Below are positions 32,357 to 41,017 of a stretch of DNA of 58,575 nt, one piece after another (positions within the stretch are counted from its first letter, which is position 1; each line of letters starts with the position of its first letter). Source of the stretch: Vicinamibacterales bacterium. GTDB lineage: Bacteria; Acidobacteriota; Vicinamibacteria; Vicinamibacterales; JAKQTR01. The translations under genes were made by a program, and so were the position numbers. Under the pieces are notes generated by a model, which was given only the letters and a program-made list of their open reading frames with translations, did not search any database and was not told where the DNA came from. Where the stretch lies: assembly GCA_025456345.1 (NCBI GenBank), contig JALOKU010000031.1, forward strand, positions 1-58,575. Direction: 5' to 3'.

Positions 32357-33388
32357 CTATGCGGGCGTCGAGGGCGCGGCGCCCTTGTATTCGATGTGGT
32401 GACAGATGGCGTCGGCGAACGCCGTCGTGGTCGACGTGCCGCCGAGGTCGCGGGTGCGGACCTTGCCGGCGGCCAGCACGGCCACCATCGCCTGCCTCAC
32501 CGCGCCGGCGCGCTCGGATTCGCCGATGTGGCGGAGCATCATGATGGCCGACATCAGGAGCGCCATCGGGTTCGCGAGGTTCTTGCCGGCGATGTCGGGC
32601 GCCGTGCCGTGCACCGCCTCGAAGACCGCCGCGTTGTCGCCCATGTTGCCGCTGCCGACCACGCCGAGGCCGCCGACCAGCCCCGCGCAGAGGTCCGAGA
32701 GGATGTCGCCATAGAGGTTGGGCATCAGCAGCACGTCGAACTTCTCGGGCGTCATCACCAGGTGCATGCACGCCGCGTCCACGATGCGCTCGTCGTACTC
32801 GATGTCCAGATAGTCGCGCGACACGTTCCGGGCGCAGTCCAGGAACAGGCCGTCGCTGAGCTTCATGATGTTGGCCTTGTGGACCGACGTCACGCGTCTG
32901 CGGCCGTGCGCCCGGGCGTACGCGAACGCGAACTTCGACACGCGGGTCGACGCCACCTCGGTGATGATCTTCAGGCTCTCGACCACGCCCGGCACCACCT
33001 CGTGCTCGAGGCCGGCGTACAGGTCCTCGGTGTTCTCGCGCACGAGCACCAGGTCGACGTGCTCGAACCGCGACGCGACGCCCGGCAGGTTGTAGACCGG
33101 CCGGAGGTTGGCGTAGAGGCCGAGGGCCTTGCGCAGGCCCACGTTGACGCTCGTGAAGCCCGAGCCGATGGGCGTGGTGAGCGGGCCCTTGAGGCCCACC
33201 GTGTTGCGCTCGATCGAGTCGAGGAGCGCGTGGGGCAGCGTGGTGCCGTGGCGCTCGAGCGCCACCACGCCCGCGTCGTGCCGTTCCCACTCGATCTCGG
33301 CGCCAGAGGCGGTCAGGATCCGGACCACCGCCGCCGACACTTCGGGCCCGATGCCGTCGCCCGGGATGAGCGTGATGGTGTGCGTCAT
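32357..33388 (-). CDS. NAD-type isocitrate/isopropylmalate dehydrogenase family protein
   Basis: A 343-aa beta-decarboxylating dehydrogenase. The N-terminus 'ITLIPGDGIGPEVSAAVVRI' and 'SGFTSVNVGLRKALGLYANL' (the SxNxxLR substrate motif favouring isocitrate), 'LVLVRENTEDLYAGLEHEV', the catalytic 'VTSVHKANIMKLSDG', 'MPNLYGDILSDLCAG' and 'AVHGTAPDIAGKNLANP' are all present. The set points to NAD-dependent isocitrate dehydrogenase rather than LeuB, which usually has another residue pattern in the substrate motif and leu neighbours. The ATG at 33388 sits directly after a perfect -10 box. It is divergent from the transketolase-like gene. Confidence 0.9.
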   Translation of the reverse strand: MTHTITLIPGDGIGPEVSAAVVRILTASGAEIEWERHDAGVVALERHGTTLPHALLDSIERNTVGLKGPLTTPIGSGFTSVNVGLRKALGLYANLRPVYNLPGVASRFEHVDLVLVRENTEDLYAGLEHEVVPGVVESLKIITEVASTRVSKFAFAYARAHGRRRVTSVHKANIMKLSDGLFLDCARNVSRDYLDIEYDERIVDAACMHLVMTPEKFDVLLMPNLYGDILSDLCAGLVGGLGVVGSGNMGDNAAVFEAVHGTAPDIAGKNLANPMALLMSAIMMLRHIGESERAGAVRQAMVAVLAAGKVRTRDLGGTSTTTAFADAICHHIEYKGAAPSTPA

Positions 33389-33398
33389 GCCGCCCCAC

Positions 33399-33404
33399 AT
33401 TATA
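33399..33404 (-). promoter_or_regulatory. -10 box TATAAT of the isocitrate dehydrogenase gene
   Basis: A perfect TATAAT on the minus strand. The expected transcript start (about 33392) is only a few bases from the ATG at 33388, so the leader would be extremely short. The -35 region is weak. Confidence 0.5.
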
Positions 33405-33467
33405 GGGCCGGATCCCCTGTGGTACACTTTCCCGACACGCCCTGCGCGAAGCTGTAAGAGAGACGCC

Positions 33468-35741
33468 ATGACCACTCCCTGGACCCACCCGCTCGAGAGC
33501 CTGGCTGCCGCACAGCGGCGCCGCAACGACGACTTGCTGGCGGCCACGCCGCTCATGGGCGCGCGCATCACGGCGCCGGTGCTGCCGTTCGCCCTCGACC
33601 CGGCGGCCGAAGCGCTCGACCCGGCCGATGGCGCGGCCCTCTCGGCTCTCGAGAAGACGGCCGCCTCGATCGCCATCCGGTCGCTGGCGTCGCTGGGCCG
33701 GGCGGGCGACATCGACCACCTCGGCGGCGGCCTCGAGCTCATCCCGGCGCTGCTCGTGACGCTCGGGTTCACCGACTACGACACGCGCCACTTCACCATC
33801 GAGCACGGCCACACGAGCATCGGCTACTACGCGGCCCTCTCGGCCCTCGGGTTCCTGCCCGAGTCGCGGGTCGTCGACGCCTTCCGGCGCAGCCTCGACA
33901 TCGCCGGGCACGTGTCGTACGTGGCCGGGGGCACCGAGCTCAGCTCCGGCCGCCTCGGCGCCATCGTGCCCGTGGCCGCGGGCCAGGCGCTCGGCCTGCG
34001 GGCGCGCAAGGGCCCCGGCGCGGCCGTCATCTGCCACTGCGGGGATGCCGGCTGGGTGTCGGGCCAGATGCTCAACGGCTGCATCGCCGCCAGCCAGCAC
34101 CGCGCGCCCCTCGTGCTCGTGATGCACCGCAACGGCATCCAGCTCTCGGCCCCGACCGCCAAGGTCCTGGATCGCGATCCGCGCCCCGTTGTCTCGGCCC
34201 TTGGCATCCAGGTGATTGAGATCCCGTCGCTGCACGATCGGGCCGCGCTGTTCATCGCCTACCGCGACGCCCTCGCCCTCGCCCGCAGGGGCCAGCCCTC
34301 GCTCATCTATCCGACGGGCTACCGCACCTCCGGCCACACGCGCATCACCGTGCGCAGCTTCGGCGAGATGTACGGCATCGGCGCCGAGGTGGAACGGTTC
34401 GCCGGGACACACCAGGTGGCGCTCGACACCGAGATCTGGATTCCGGGCTCGCTGATGAGTTTCCGCGACGCGCACGCGATGTGCGAGTGCCTCTTCTACG
34501 TGAACAACCTGCCTGGCGGCGAGGGCCACCACGACGGCGGCATGAAGGGCAAAGACGAGGCCGCGGTGCTCGCCAACCCGATGCTCCAGATGAGCGCGGA
34601 GGAATCCGAGGCCATCGGCCGTCTGCGCGCGCGGCCGCCCCGCGTGGTCGTCACCGACGCCAGGCCGCCGAAGGGCACGCCGAACCTGCTGCTCGGCGAC
34701 GCGGACGTGGCGGCCATCTCGCTGCCAGGCGCAGGCGCGGTGGTGTCGCCCCGCGCGGGCTCCGAGGCGGCCTACGACGCGGTCGCGAAGAAGCACCCCG
34801 ACAGCTGCTTCTTCGTGTCGTGCGACCTCGACCCCTCGACCAAGCTCGGCAAGGCCGCCGGGCGTGTCCCGCGCGATCACCGGTTCGAGATGAGCATCCA
34901 GGAGCAGGCCGCGTCGCTTCTGGCGAACGGCCTGTCGTTCAGCAGCCGCGAGCCGCAGCTGAACGTCTTCGCGACGTTCGCGGCGTTTTTCGAGGGCATC
35001 GCGCGCGAGGGTTTCGAGTTCTGGCGCTACCAGCGCAACCTCACCGGCGCGAACGAAGGGCTCAACGTCATCATGCACCTCTCGCACGTGGGCGCGTGCA
35101 CGGGCCGCGACCACTTCTCCGGGTGGAGCCTCGACTGGGTCAACCTGGCACTGGGCTACCTGCCGTACCTGCGCCGGTTCTACGCGCCCGCCGACGCGCG
35201 CTCGGCGTTCATCGCCGTGCGCGACGCCGCCGCGGGACGGGGCGGGCACATCGTGGCCATCCCGCGCGACAACCTGCCGGTGCTCGCACGCGCGGGATCG
35301 CACGAGCCGCTGTGGAACGCCGGCGACGCCTGGACCTCCGTCACCACGTACCGCGAGAACGCCGGCGCGTCAGCCGCCATTCTTGCGGTGGGCGCGCCGG
35401 CTTATCTCGCCGGCGCCGCCACCGACCGCGCGCTCGCGAAGGGCGTGGCAGCCGACGTGTACGTCGTGAACGGCTTCCCGCTCGAGGAGGGATTCCTCGA
35501 GGGCCTGGCGGCGCGCTATCGCAGGATCGTCACGGTCGAAGACGGCCTCATCGGCGATCCCCAGTCGGGCACGCGCGGCTTCGCGGGCCTCGTCGCCACG
35601 GCGCTGGCTGGCTCGGGCGTGCGCCTCGCGCACCTCGGCATCGCCGATCCGCGGATCGCGCCTTCAGAACACTTCGTGAAGGTGTGGGAGCACTTCGGGA
35701 TCACCGAGGACGCCCTGCTCGCGGCGCTCCTCGCTACTTGA
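33468..35741 (+). CDS. Transketolase-like thiamine diphosphate enzyme
   Basis: A 757-aa protein with transketolase/pyruvate dehydrogenase E1 architecture: an N-terminal TPP domain ('FTIEHGHTSIGYYAALSALG', 'ICHCGDAGWVSGQMLNGCIA'), a pyrimidine-binding domain ('SIQEQAASLLANGLSF', 'VFATFAAFFEGIAREGFEFW', 'HLSHVGACTGRDHFSGWSLD') and a C-terminal domain ('YVVNGFPLEEGFLEGLAAR', 'IVTVEDGLIGDPQSGTRG'). The TPP-binding motif reads GDAG rather than GDG and ends 'MHRNG', so it is a divergent member; sugar or 2-oxo-acid substrate is uncertain. The ATG at 33468 has a weak upstream AGAGAG. Its stop overlaps the convergent VWA gene by eight bases. Confidence 0.82.
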   Translation: MTTPWTHPLESLAAAQRRRNDDLLAATPLMGARITAPVLPFALDPAAEALDPADGAALSALEKTAASIAIRSLASLGRAGDIDHLGGGLELIPALLVTLGFTDYDTRHFTIEHGHTSIGYYAALSALGFLPESRVVDAFRRSLDIAGHVSYVAGGTELSSGRLGAIVPVAAGQALGLRARKGPGAAVICHCGDAGWVSGQMLNGCIAASQHRAPLVLVMHRNGIQLSAPTAKVLDRDPRPVVSALGIQVIEIPSLHDRAALFIAYRDALALARRGQPSLIYPTGYRTSGHTRITVRSFGEMYGIGAEVERFAGTHQVALDTEIWIPGSLMSFRDAHAMCECLFYVNNLPGGEGHHDGGMKGKDEAAVLANPMLQMSAEESEAIGRLRARPPRVVVTDARPPKGTPNLLLGDADVAAISLPGAGAVVSPRAGSEAAYDAVAKKHPDSCFFVSCDLDPSTKLGKAAGRVPRDHRFEMSIQEQAASLLANGLSFSSREPQLNVFATFAAFFEGIAREGFEFWRYQRNLTGANEGLNVIMHLSHVGACTGRDHFSGWSLDWVNLALGYLPYLRRFYAPADARSAFIAVRDAAAGRGGHIVAIPRDNLPVLARAGSHEPLWNAGDAWTSVTTYRENAGASAAILAVGAPAYLAGAATDRALAKGVAADVYVVNGFPLEEGFLEGLAARYRRIVTVEDGLIGDPQSGTRGFAGLVATALAGSGVRLAHLGIADPRIAPSEHFVKVWEHFGITEDALLAALLAT

Positions 35742-37890
35742 TCTCCTCGGCGGTCGTGACCTGGAACCGCCGGACCTTGTTGTAGGTCGCCAGCCCCTGG
35801 ATGACGGTGACGTCGCCGCCGATCCGCCCGAGTTGGTCCGCCCCCTCGTGCCATTCCCACATGAGGGCGGGCACGAGGATGGCGAGGCCTTCGAACGGCT
35901 GGAAATCCACCCGGATGTACGAACGCCCCTGCGACCGCCGCTCGAAGCGCAGCTCCGTGCGGCGCGCGCGGCCATCGGCCTGGTCGATCCACACGCGTCC
36001 GTAGATGAAGATGTCGCCGCTGTTCGGCGTGCCGATGAGCGTCGGCCGCACGTTCTCCTTGTACGTGAGCACGCGGCACGGGCGGCCGTCCACCGTCTCG
36101 TCCTTGGCCCGCTTGAACTCGAAGCGCGGATGGTTCAGCCGGCGCAGCAACGACAGCGTGACCGTCGGCAGGTTGACGTCGCGCCGGAGATCGCCCAGGT
36201 TGTAGCGCGCGCTTTCCGCGTTGATCCGGCGGAACTGGTTGTCGCGCTCCGCGCCCTGCGACAGCAGCAGGTCGCGCACGCGGTCGGTGCGGTTGCGCAC
36301 GGGCGAGCCGTCGACCTCCGCCACGTCGCGGTAGCTCAGCCACTGCCGGTCCTTGAGCTGCACCATCACGACGTCCGACAGGAGCTGCCGGCGCGCGATG
36401 ATGGGGCCGCCCTGCTTCGCCGGCCCGCCCGGCTCCCGCCACGCGAGCGCCGGCTCGCCCTGGGGCCCGCTCGGGTTGCCGTGCCAGGGGTGGATGACCT
36501 GGACGTAGCGCTCCTCGGCCACGACCGCGGCGAAGTCACGTTCGAACGCCTCCGCGTAGTCCGCGAGGCGTTCGGCCATGTCGCCGGGATCGACGCCCAC
36601 CGGCTCGGGGGCCGGCGCCGGAGGCGGCGGCCCGGCGTCCGGCGCTGGAGCCGCCGCCGGCGCGGGAGCCGCTGCGGCGGCGTTCGGATCGACACGGAAG
36701 AACTTCCTCGCCCGCACCAGGCCGCCCCAGCCGGCGTCGCGCACCTTCACCGAAATCTCGTGCGTGCGGCCGTCACGATCCCCGGGTTGGGTCTCGAACA
36801 CGAGGACGTAGCCCGCCGATAGATCCTGCGCGAGGCGGCCGAACCCGATCTCGCCCGATGTGGGCGTGATGGCGAGGCCGCCCGTCGCGCCGGCGAGCAT
36901 GTAGGCCGCCGAGGCCGACTGGTTGATCTCGGCCGGCATGGCGCGCATCTGGTCGGTGCGGGCCTGGTACGACGGCTCCGCCACCTGCAGCGCGTGAATC
37001 GTGACGCGCGCCAGCCCGGCCCGTCTCTCGATGGCGCTAATCACGCTCGTGTTGTCGAGCGTCATCACCGGCCCGCCGGTGACGAGCACGAGCTGCTTGG
37101 CTCCCTCCACGGTGCCGAGCGCGTCGACGAGCGACCCGAGCTGTGCCAGCGTCGCATCCGCGCGCTGGCGGGCGTCGGCGGCCACCTGGGTGATCTGCGC
37201 CTCCACTTCCATCGGGCAGCCGGGCGGCTGGCGGAAGCACTCGCGCGCGAGGATGTCCTGCCGCACTTCCTTGCGCCCCAGTTCGGCCTGGATCGCCTCG
37301 TCGCGCCCCACGATCCAGGGTCCGTACACGGGCCGGAAGACGCCAACGGCCAGGCGAAGCCGCCGCTTGATCTCGTCACGGCTCTCGCCGAACCGCAGCG
37401 CCGTGCCCGATTCCGGAAGCGTCCAGAGCGCCACGCCGTCGCCCGGCGGCAGGTTGTCGATGAACGTCGCGGCCGCCTGCAGCATCTGCTGGCCTTCGCC
37501 GACGTGGATGTGCTCGCGATCGACGACGATCACGAAGCGGCGGCGCGCGGCGGCGTCGATGAGCGCGCCGGCCGGCTGTGCGGGCGCCGCCGGTGCCGGC
37601 GGCGCGGCAGCGGCAGGCATCGCGGGCGCCGCCGCTTCGACGAGCCGCGCCGACACGATGGGCCGCGGCGATCCGTCCACGAGGAGCGTGAAGTCCTCGG
37701 CCGTGAGTGTCGCCACGGGCTGGCCGCTGCGCGCGAGCACGGTGACATCGACCGTGACGAGATCGATGCCCGACCTGAAGGCGGGCGCCTGCGGCGGAGG
37801 ACCCTGCGGGGGCGGCGCCTGGGCTGCGGCGGCCAGGATGGCCGCGCAGGCGAGGGCGGCTGTTGCCGGCAGCGTGCGAATCCGCGTCAT
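35734..37890 (-). CDS. VWFA-related Acidobacterial domain protein
   Basis: A 718-aa exported protein with a signal peptide ('LPATAALACAAILAAAAQAP') and an N-terminal 'GIDLVTVDVTVLARSGQPVA' followed by 'LTAEDFTLLVDGSPRPI', the signature start of the VWFA-related domain named for Acidobacteria (TIGR03436 type). A von Willebrand A fold ('RRFVIVVDREHIHVGEGQQM', 'QLVLVTGGPVMTLDNTSV') lies in residues about 120-330. A Pro/Ala-rich linker leads to a C-terminal domain ('RYVQVIHPWHGNPSGPQG' to 'LVPALMWEWHEGADQLGRIG') that I do not recognise. It is the strongest phylum marker in the window. Function unknown; protein binding at the cell surface is likely. Confidence 0.88.
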   Translation of the reverse strand: MTRIRTLPATAALACAAILAAAAQAPPPQGPPPQAPAFRSGIDLVTVDVTVLARSGQPVATLTAEDFTLLVDGSPRPIVSARLVEAAAPAMPAAAAPPAPAAPAQPAGALIDAAARRRFVIVVDREHIHVGEGQQMLQAAATFIDNLPPGDGVALWTLPESGTALRFGESRDEIKRRLRLAVGVFRPVYGPWIVGRDEAIQAELGRKEVRQDILARECFRQPPGCPMEVEAQITQVAADARQRADATLAQLGSLVDALGTVEGAKQLVLVTGGPVMTLDNTSVISAIERRAGLARVTIHALQVAEPSYQARTDQMRAMPAEINQSASAAYMLAGATGGLAITPTSGEIGFGRLAQDLSAGYVLVFETQPGDRDGRTHEISVKVRDAGWGGLVRARKFFRVDPNAAAAAPAPAAAPAPDAGPPPPAPAPEPVGVDPGDMAERLADYAEAFERDFAAVVAEERYVQVIHPWHGNPSGPQGEPALAWREPGGPAKQGGPIIARRQLLSDVVMVQLKDRQWLSYRDVAEVDGSPVRNRTDRVRDLLLSQGAERDNQFRRINAESARYNLGDLRRDVNLPTVTLSLLRRLNHPRFEFKRAKDETVDGRPCRVLTYKENVRPTLIGTPNSGDIFIYGRVWIDQADGRARRTELRFERRSQGRSYIRVDFQPFEGLAILVPALMWEWHEGADQLGRIGGDVTVIQGLATYNKVRRFQVTTAEEIK

Positions 37891-37924
37891 GACTGTCTCC
37901 TGGAGGCCATCCAGCGAGGGCGGG

Positions 37925-38689
37925 CTACCCCCTCGCTGGCTCGAACACCGGCGGCATGTGCCGCTTGTGCTCGCTCGCGCGGACGAGCCGTTCGATCTTC
38001 ATGGCTGTTGCCGGCGCGACGGCGTCCGGGCCCTTGATCAGGTGATCCTCCAGTTCCGCGTAGGTGAATCCCATTTCGCCTTCGTCGGTCTGGCCGACCC
38101 ACAGGCCCGCGCTCGGCGGCTTCTCGATGACGCGCGCCGGCACGCCCAGCTCGCGCGCGAGCGCCCGCACCTCGCTTTTCACGAGCGCGCCGAGCGGCAG
38201 CAGGTCCACGCCGCCGTCCCCGTACTTCGTGTAGTAGCCGATCGCGATTTCGGTCCGGTTCCCGGTTCCCGCCACGAGGTAGTTCAGCCGGTTCGCCACG
38301 TAATACAGCGTTGTCATCCGCAGGCGCGGCTTGAGGTTGGCCTGGGCGAGGCGCGACACCTGTTCGTTGTCCGGCGCCGCGCCGGGAGGCCACGTGCCGA
38401 GCGCCTGCTGCGCCTGCGCGAGCAGCGCCTCGACCGTGTGCGTGAGGTCGATGGTCATCACCGGGAGGCCGAACGCATGTGCGACGAGCCTGGCGTCGTC
38501 CGCATCCTGCGGGTTGCTGTGCGCCGGCATGATCAGCGTCATCACGCCGTCGGGGCACGCCATCTGCGCGACGCGGGCAGCCACGGCCGAGTCGATGCCG
38601 CCGCTCAGCCCCAGCACGATGCCGCGCGCGCCCGCCTCATGGACACGCTCGCGCAGCCACTCCGCCATCGAGGATGAAAGGGAACGCAT
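37925..38689 (-). CDS. nadE: NAD(+) synthase, ammonia-dependent type
   Basis: A 254-aa NadE that amidates deamido-NAD with ATP. Motifs are the ATP-pyrophosphatase loop 'GIVLGLSGGIDSAVAARVAQ', 'TLIMPAHSNPQDADDARLVA', 'GTGNRTEIAIGYYTKYGDGG' and 'IEKPPSAGLWVGQTDEGEMG'. There is no glutaminase (nitrilase-like) domain, so free ammonia is the expected nitrogen source. The ATG at 38689 follows the purine repeat immediately; the frame is open further upstream only because that repeat has no stops ('SPLSPVPSPLSP'). It is 34 bases upstream of the VWA gene. Confidence 0.95.
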   Translation of the reverse strand: MRSLSSSMAEWLRERVHEAGARGIVLGLSGGIDSAVAARVAQMACPDGVMTLIMPAHSNPQDADDARLVAHAFGLPVMTIDLTHTVEALLAQAQQALGTWPPGAAPDNEQVSRLAQANLKPRLRMTTLYYVANRLNYLVAGTGNRTEIAIGYYTKYGDGGVDLLPLGALVKSEVRALARELGVPARVIEKPPSAGLWVGQTDEGEMGFTYAELEDHLIKGPDAVAPATAMKIERLVRASEHKRHMPPVFEPARG

Positions 38690-38705
38690 GGGTTGACTAT
38701 AGCGC

Positions 38706-38808
38706 AGGGGACAGGGGAGAGGGGATAGGGGAGAGGGGATAGGGGACAGGGGAGAGGGGACAGGGGAGAGGGGAGAGGGCACAGGGAAAAGGCGAGAGGC
38801 GAGAGGGA
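38706..38808. repeat. Purine-rich minisatellite (GGGGAGA/GGGGATA/GGGGACA)
   Basis: About thirteen imperfect 7-base units between nadE and the membrane-protein gene. The same unit type occurs at 17087-17132. The G-rich strand could form G-quadruplex or triplex DNA; array length may vary between strains. Confidence 0.85.
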
Positions 38809-38830
38809 CCAACCCGGCCGGACTGGCGCC

Positions 38831-39826
38831 CTACCTCGGGATCTGGTCCGGCCTGGGGGCTGCGTTGATGATCTCTTCCGCCGCGGGAGACTCGGGCCAC
38901 AGGAGCGTGGGCGCGGCGGTGTAGTCCGCATGCGCGAGCGATCGCTGGAAGAACGCGGTCTGCGAGGCGAAGAAGACGAGCTTCAGCATGAGCCGCGCGA
39001 GCAGATAGAGCATGCCGGCGGCCGATGTGAGCCCGGCGCCGGATGGGATGATCTCGCTCCCGCTGGTGACGGCTGCGAGCGCGACCCACAGGAGCAGGCC
39101 GAACGCCGCCGCGTTCAGGAGGAAAAGGCCGAAGGTCTCCAGCGGGTGCGCCAGCACGAACCGCCAGCCCGCGAGGATCGCGCCCAGCATGCTGCGCCGG
39201 TCCTCGACGACGGCGCGGATGCGCGCGTAATCGACGACGGCGCTCCAGAAGCCGGCGAGCAGGAGAAAGACGGCGTACAGCGGCGTCAGCAGCGGCGAGG
39301 CGTTCACGGCGTAGTTGACACCGGTGACCCACGGGTAGTCCGGCGGGAAGAGCAGCGGGTGGACCAGGCCGAAGATCAGGACGTAGCCGAGGGCGGCGAT
39401 GACGCCGAGGCGCAGGAAGCGGAAGAAGATCACGCCGCTCGCGCCGAAGAACGCCTGCGCGCGAATCGGCCGCCGCCGGGCGTAGCGGTCCAGGATGCCG
39501 CCGAGCAGGAACGTCCACACGAGCAGTGCCGTCGCCGCGGCCGCCACGAGTCCCGCGTCCCGCGTTCCGCCGGCAACGAACTCGTGCGCGCGGCGCACGA
39601 ACCGCTCCGTGCCGAGCAGCGTCGGCGTGAACGTGGGATAGAACCCCGTGGGCAGGCCCTCGATCACGTCGAAGACGCTGACGGGGGGGCCGCCGCCCGC
39701 CTGTCCAATCAGACGCCCGGCCGGGAACGCCACGAGCCACGTGACGGCGAAGACGCCGAGAAGGATGGCCGGAGCGCGGAGCACCCGGCCCCACCCGTCC
39801 GCGAAGGCTGCGAAGACTTGTGCCAT
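38831..39826 (-). CDS. Polytopic membrane protein of unknown function
   Basis: A 331-aa integral membrane protein with about six predicted TM helices ('ILLGVFAVTWLVAFPAG', 'AAAATALLVWTFLLGGIL', 'FLRLGVIAALGYVLIFGLV', 'PLYAVFLLLAGFWSAV', 'LFLLNAAAFGLLLWVALAAV', 'LYLLARLMLKLVFFASQ'). The last hydrophilic tail is short and acidic. No catalytic motif or named family was recognised. It is divergent from the GHMP kinase gene and separated from nadE by the purine array, so it is probably a single-gene transcript. Confidence 0.7.
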   Translation of the reverse strand: MAQVFAAFADGWGRVLRAPAILLGVFAVTWLVAFPAGRLIGQAGGGPPVSVFDVIEGLPTGFYPTFTPTLLGTERFVRRAHEFVAGGTRDAGLVAAAATALLVWTFLLGGILDRYARRRPIRAQAFFGASGVIFFRFLRLGVIAALGYVLIFGLVHPLLFPPDYPWVTGVNYAVNASPLLTPLYAVFLLLAGFWSAVVDYARIRAVVEDRRSMLGAILAGWRFVLAHPLETFGLFLLNAAAFGLLLWVALAAVTSGSEIIPSGAGLTSAAGMLYLLARLMLKLVFFASQTAFFQRSLAHADYTAAPTLLWPESPAAEEIINAAPRPDQIPR

Positions 39827-39875
39827 GGCGTATCCTGCGTTGCCGGAGGAATCGTAGCATACCGGGCACGCGCCC

Positions 39876-39904
39876 TTGACGCGGCACGGCCCGGGGCGTA
39901 GAAG
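39876..39904 (+). promoter_or_regulatory. Promoter of the GHMP kinase gene
   Basis: TTGACG (39876-39881), a 17-base spacer and TAGAAG (39899-39904). The predicted start near 39911 leaves a very short leader before ATG 39919. Confidence 0.55.
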
Positions 39905-39918
39905 GGCTGCCGAAGCGG

Positions 39919-40956
39919 ATGACGAAGACGATCACGGCCACGGCGCCCGTGCGGACGTGCGACTGCGGCGGCTGGACCGACACATGGTTCGCGCGGCACG
40001 GCGCGGTGTTCCACATCGCGGTGAATCCCGGCGTCCGCGTGGTGGTGCGCGCCGAGGCCGCGCCCCTGGACGCGCCCGCGCCCGTCGTCCTCATCGCGGA
40101 GAACTACGGCGACAAGTATGCGTTCGCGCCAGGCACCCGGCCGTGGGTGCGCCACGCGCTGCTCGAGGCCGCGATTGAATCGGTGGGCGTGCCTCCAGGA
40201 ATGGCGATCGAGGTGTCCGTGCGCTCGGCCGTGCCGCCGGGCGCGGCGACCGGCACGTCGGCGGCGGTCTGCGTGGCGCTTGTGGGCGCGTTGCGCGCGC
40301 TGTGGGGCGGAAGCGTAGACGCGGACGATGTTGCGCAGGCCGCGCACGGCGTGGAAGTCGATCTGCTCGGCCAGCAATCGGGCGTGCAGGATCAGTACGC
40401 CGCCGCCCACGGCGGCGTCAATTACATCGACATTCGCGAGTATCCGTCGGCCGTCTGCCGCCGCGTGGCCGCATCGGACGGCGTGCGCGCGGCCCTCGAG
40501 CGGCAGTTGCTGCTCGTGTATCTCGGGCGCACGCACAGTTCGACCGCGATCCACGAAGAGGTGATCCGCGGCCTGGACCGCCCGGGCTCGACCGGCCGCG
40601 CGGCCCTCGAGGATCTGCGCCATGCCGCATCCGCCGCACGCGATGCCGTCGAAGCGGGCAACCTGGACGGGCTCGGTGAGGCCATGCGCGCCTGCACCGA
40701 AGGGCAGCGGCGGCTTCACCCGTCGCTCATTGGACCCGATGCGCAGCGCGTAGTCGACGCCGCTGCCGCGCACGGCGCGCGCGGATGGAAGGTGAACGGC
40801 GCCGGCGGCGAAGGCGGATCGCTCGCCATCCTCTGTCCGCCTGGAGCCGCCGCGCGCGCTGCCATCGAGGCCGCCATCACGCAGGCGTCGAGCGCCTACC
40901 AGGTGCTGCCCACGTCCATCGCACAGACGGGCCTGGAGATAAGGGGTCGGGACTAA
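39919..40956 (+). CDS. GHMP-family sugar kinase (heptose/fucose kinase-like)
   Basis: A 345-aa GHMP kinase. The N-terminal 'TAPVRTCDCGGWTDTWFARH' matches the sugar-binding block of D-glycero-D-manno-heptose 7-phosphate kinases (HddA) and related fucokinases, the glycine-rich ATP loop is 'VPPGAATGTSAAVCVALVGA', and 'GQQSGVQDQYAAAHGGVNYI' and 'WKVNGAGGEGGSLAILCPPG' are the second and third motifs. The last codons and the stop (TAA within GACTAATTACG) come from the REP-like element at 40943. No other heptose or capsule gene is near, so the exact sugar is uncertain. Confidence 0.87.
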   Translation: MTKTITATAPVRTCDCGGWTDTWFARHGAVFHIAVNPGVRVVVRAEAAPLDAPAPVVLIAENYGDKYAFAPGTRPWVRHALLEAAIESVGVPPGMAIEVSVRSAVPPGAATGTSAAVCVALVGALRALWGGSVDADDVAQAAHGVEVDLLGQQSGVQDQYAAAHGGVNYIDIREYPSAVCRRVAASDGVRAALERQLLLVYLGRTHSSTAIHEEVIRGLDRPGSTGRAALEDLRHAASAARDAVEAGNLDGLGEAMRACTEGQRRLHPSLIGPDAQRVVDAAAAHGARGWKVNGAGGEGGSLAILCPPGAAARAAIEAAITQASSAYQVLPTSIAQTGLEIRGRD

Positions 40957-40993
40957 TTACGTACGGACGCCTCGGACGATGACGGAATCGTCA
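40943..40993. repeat. REP-like element, copy 2
   Basis: The same 19-base head as at 23719, ending in TGACGGAATCGTCA (stem TGACG/CGTCA, loop GAAT). It overlaps the 3' end of the GHMP kinase gene and supplies its stop codon. Confidence 0.87.
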
Positions 40994-41017
40994 GCGGGCC
41001 CGGCGCGCCGAGGGGGC

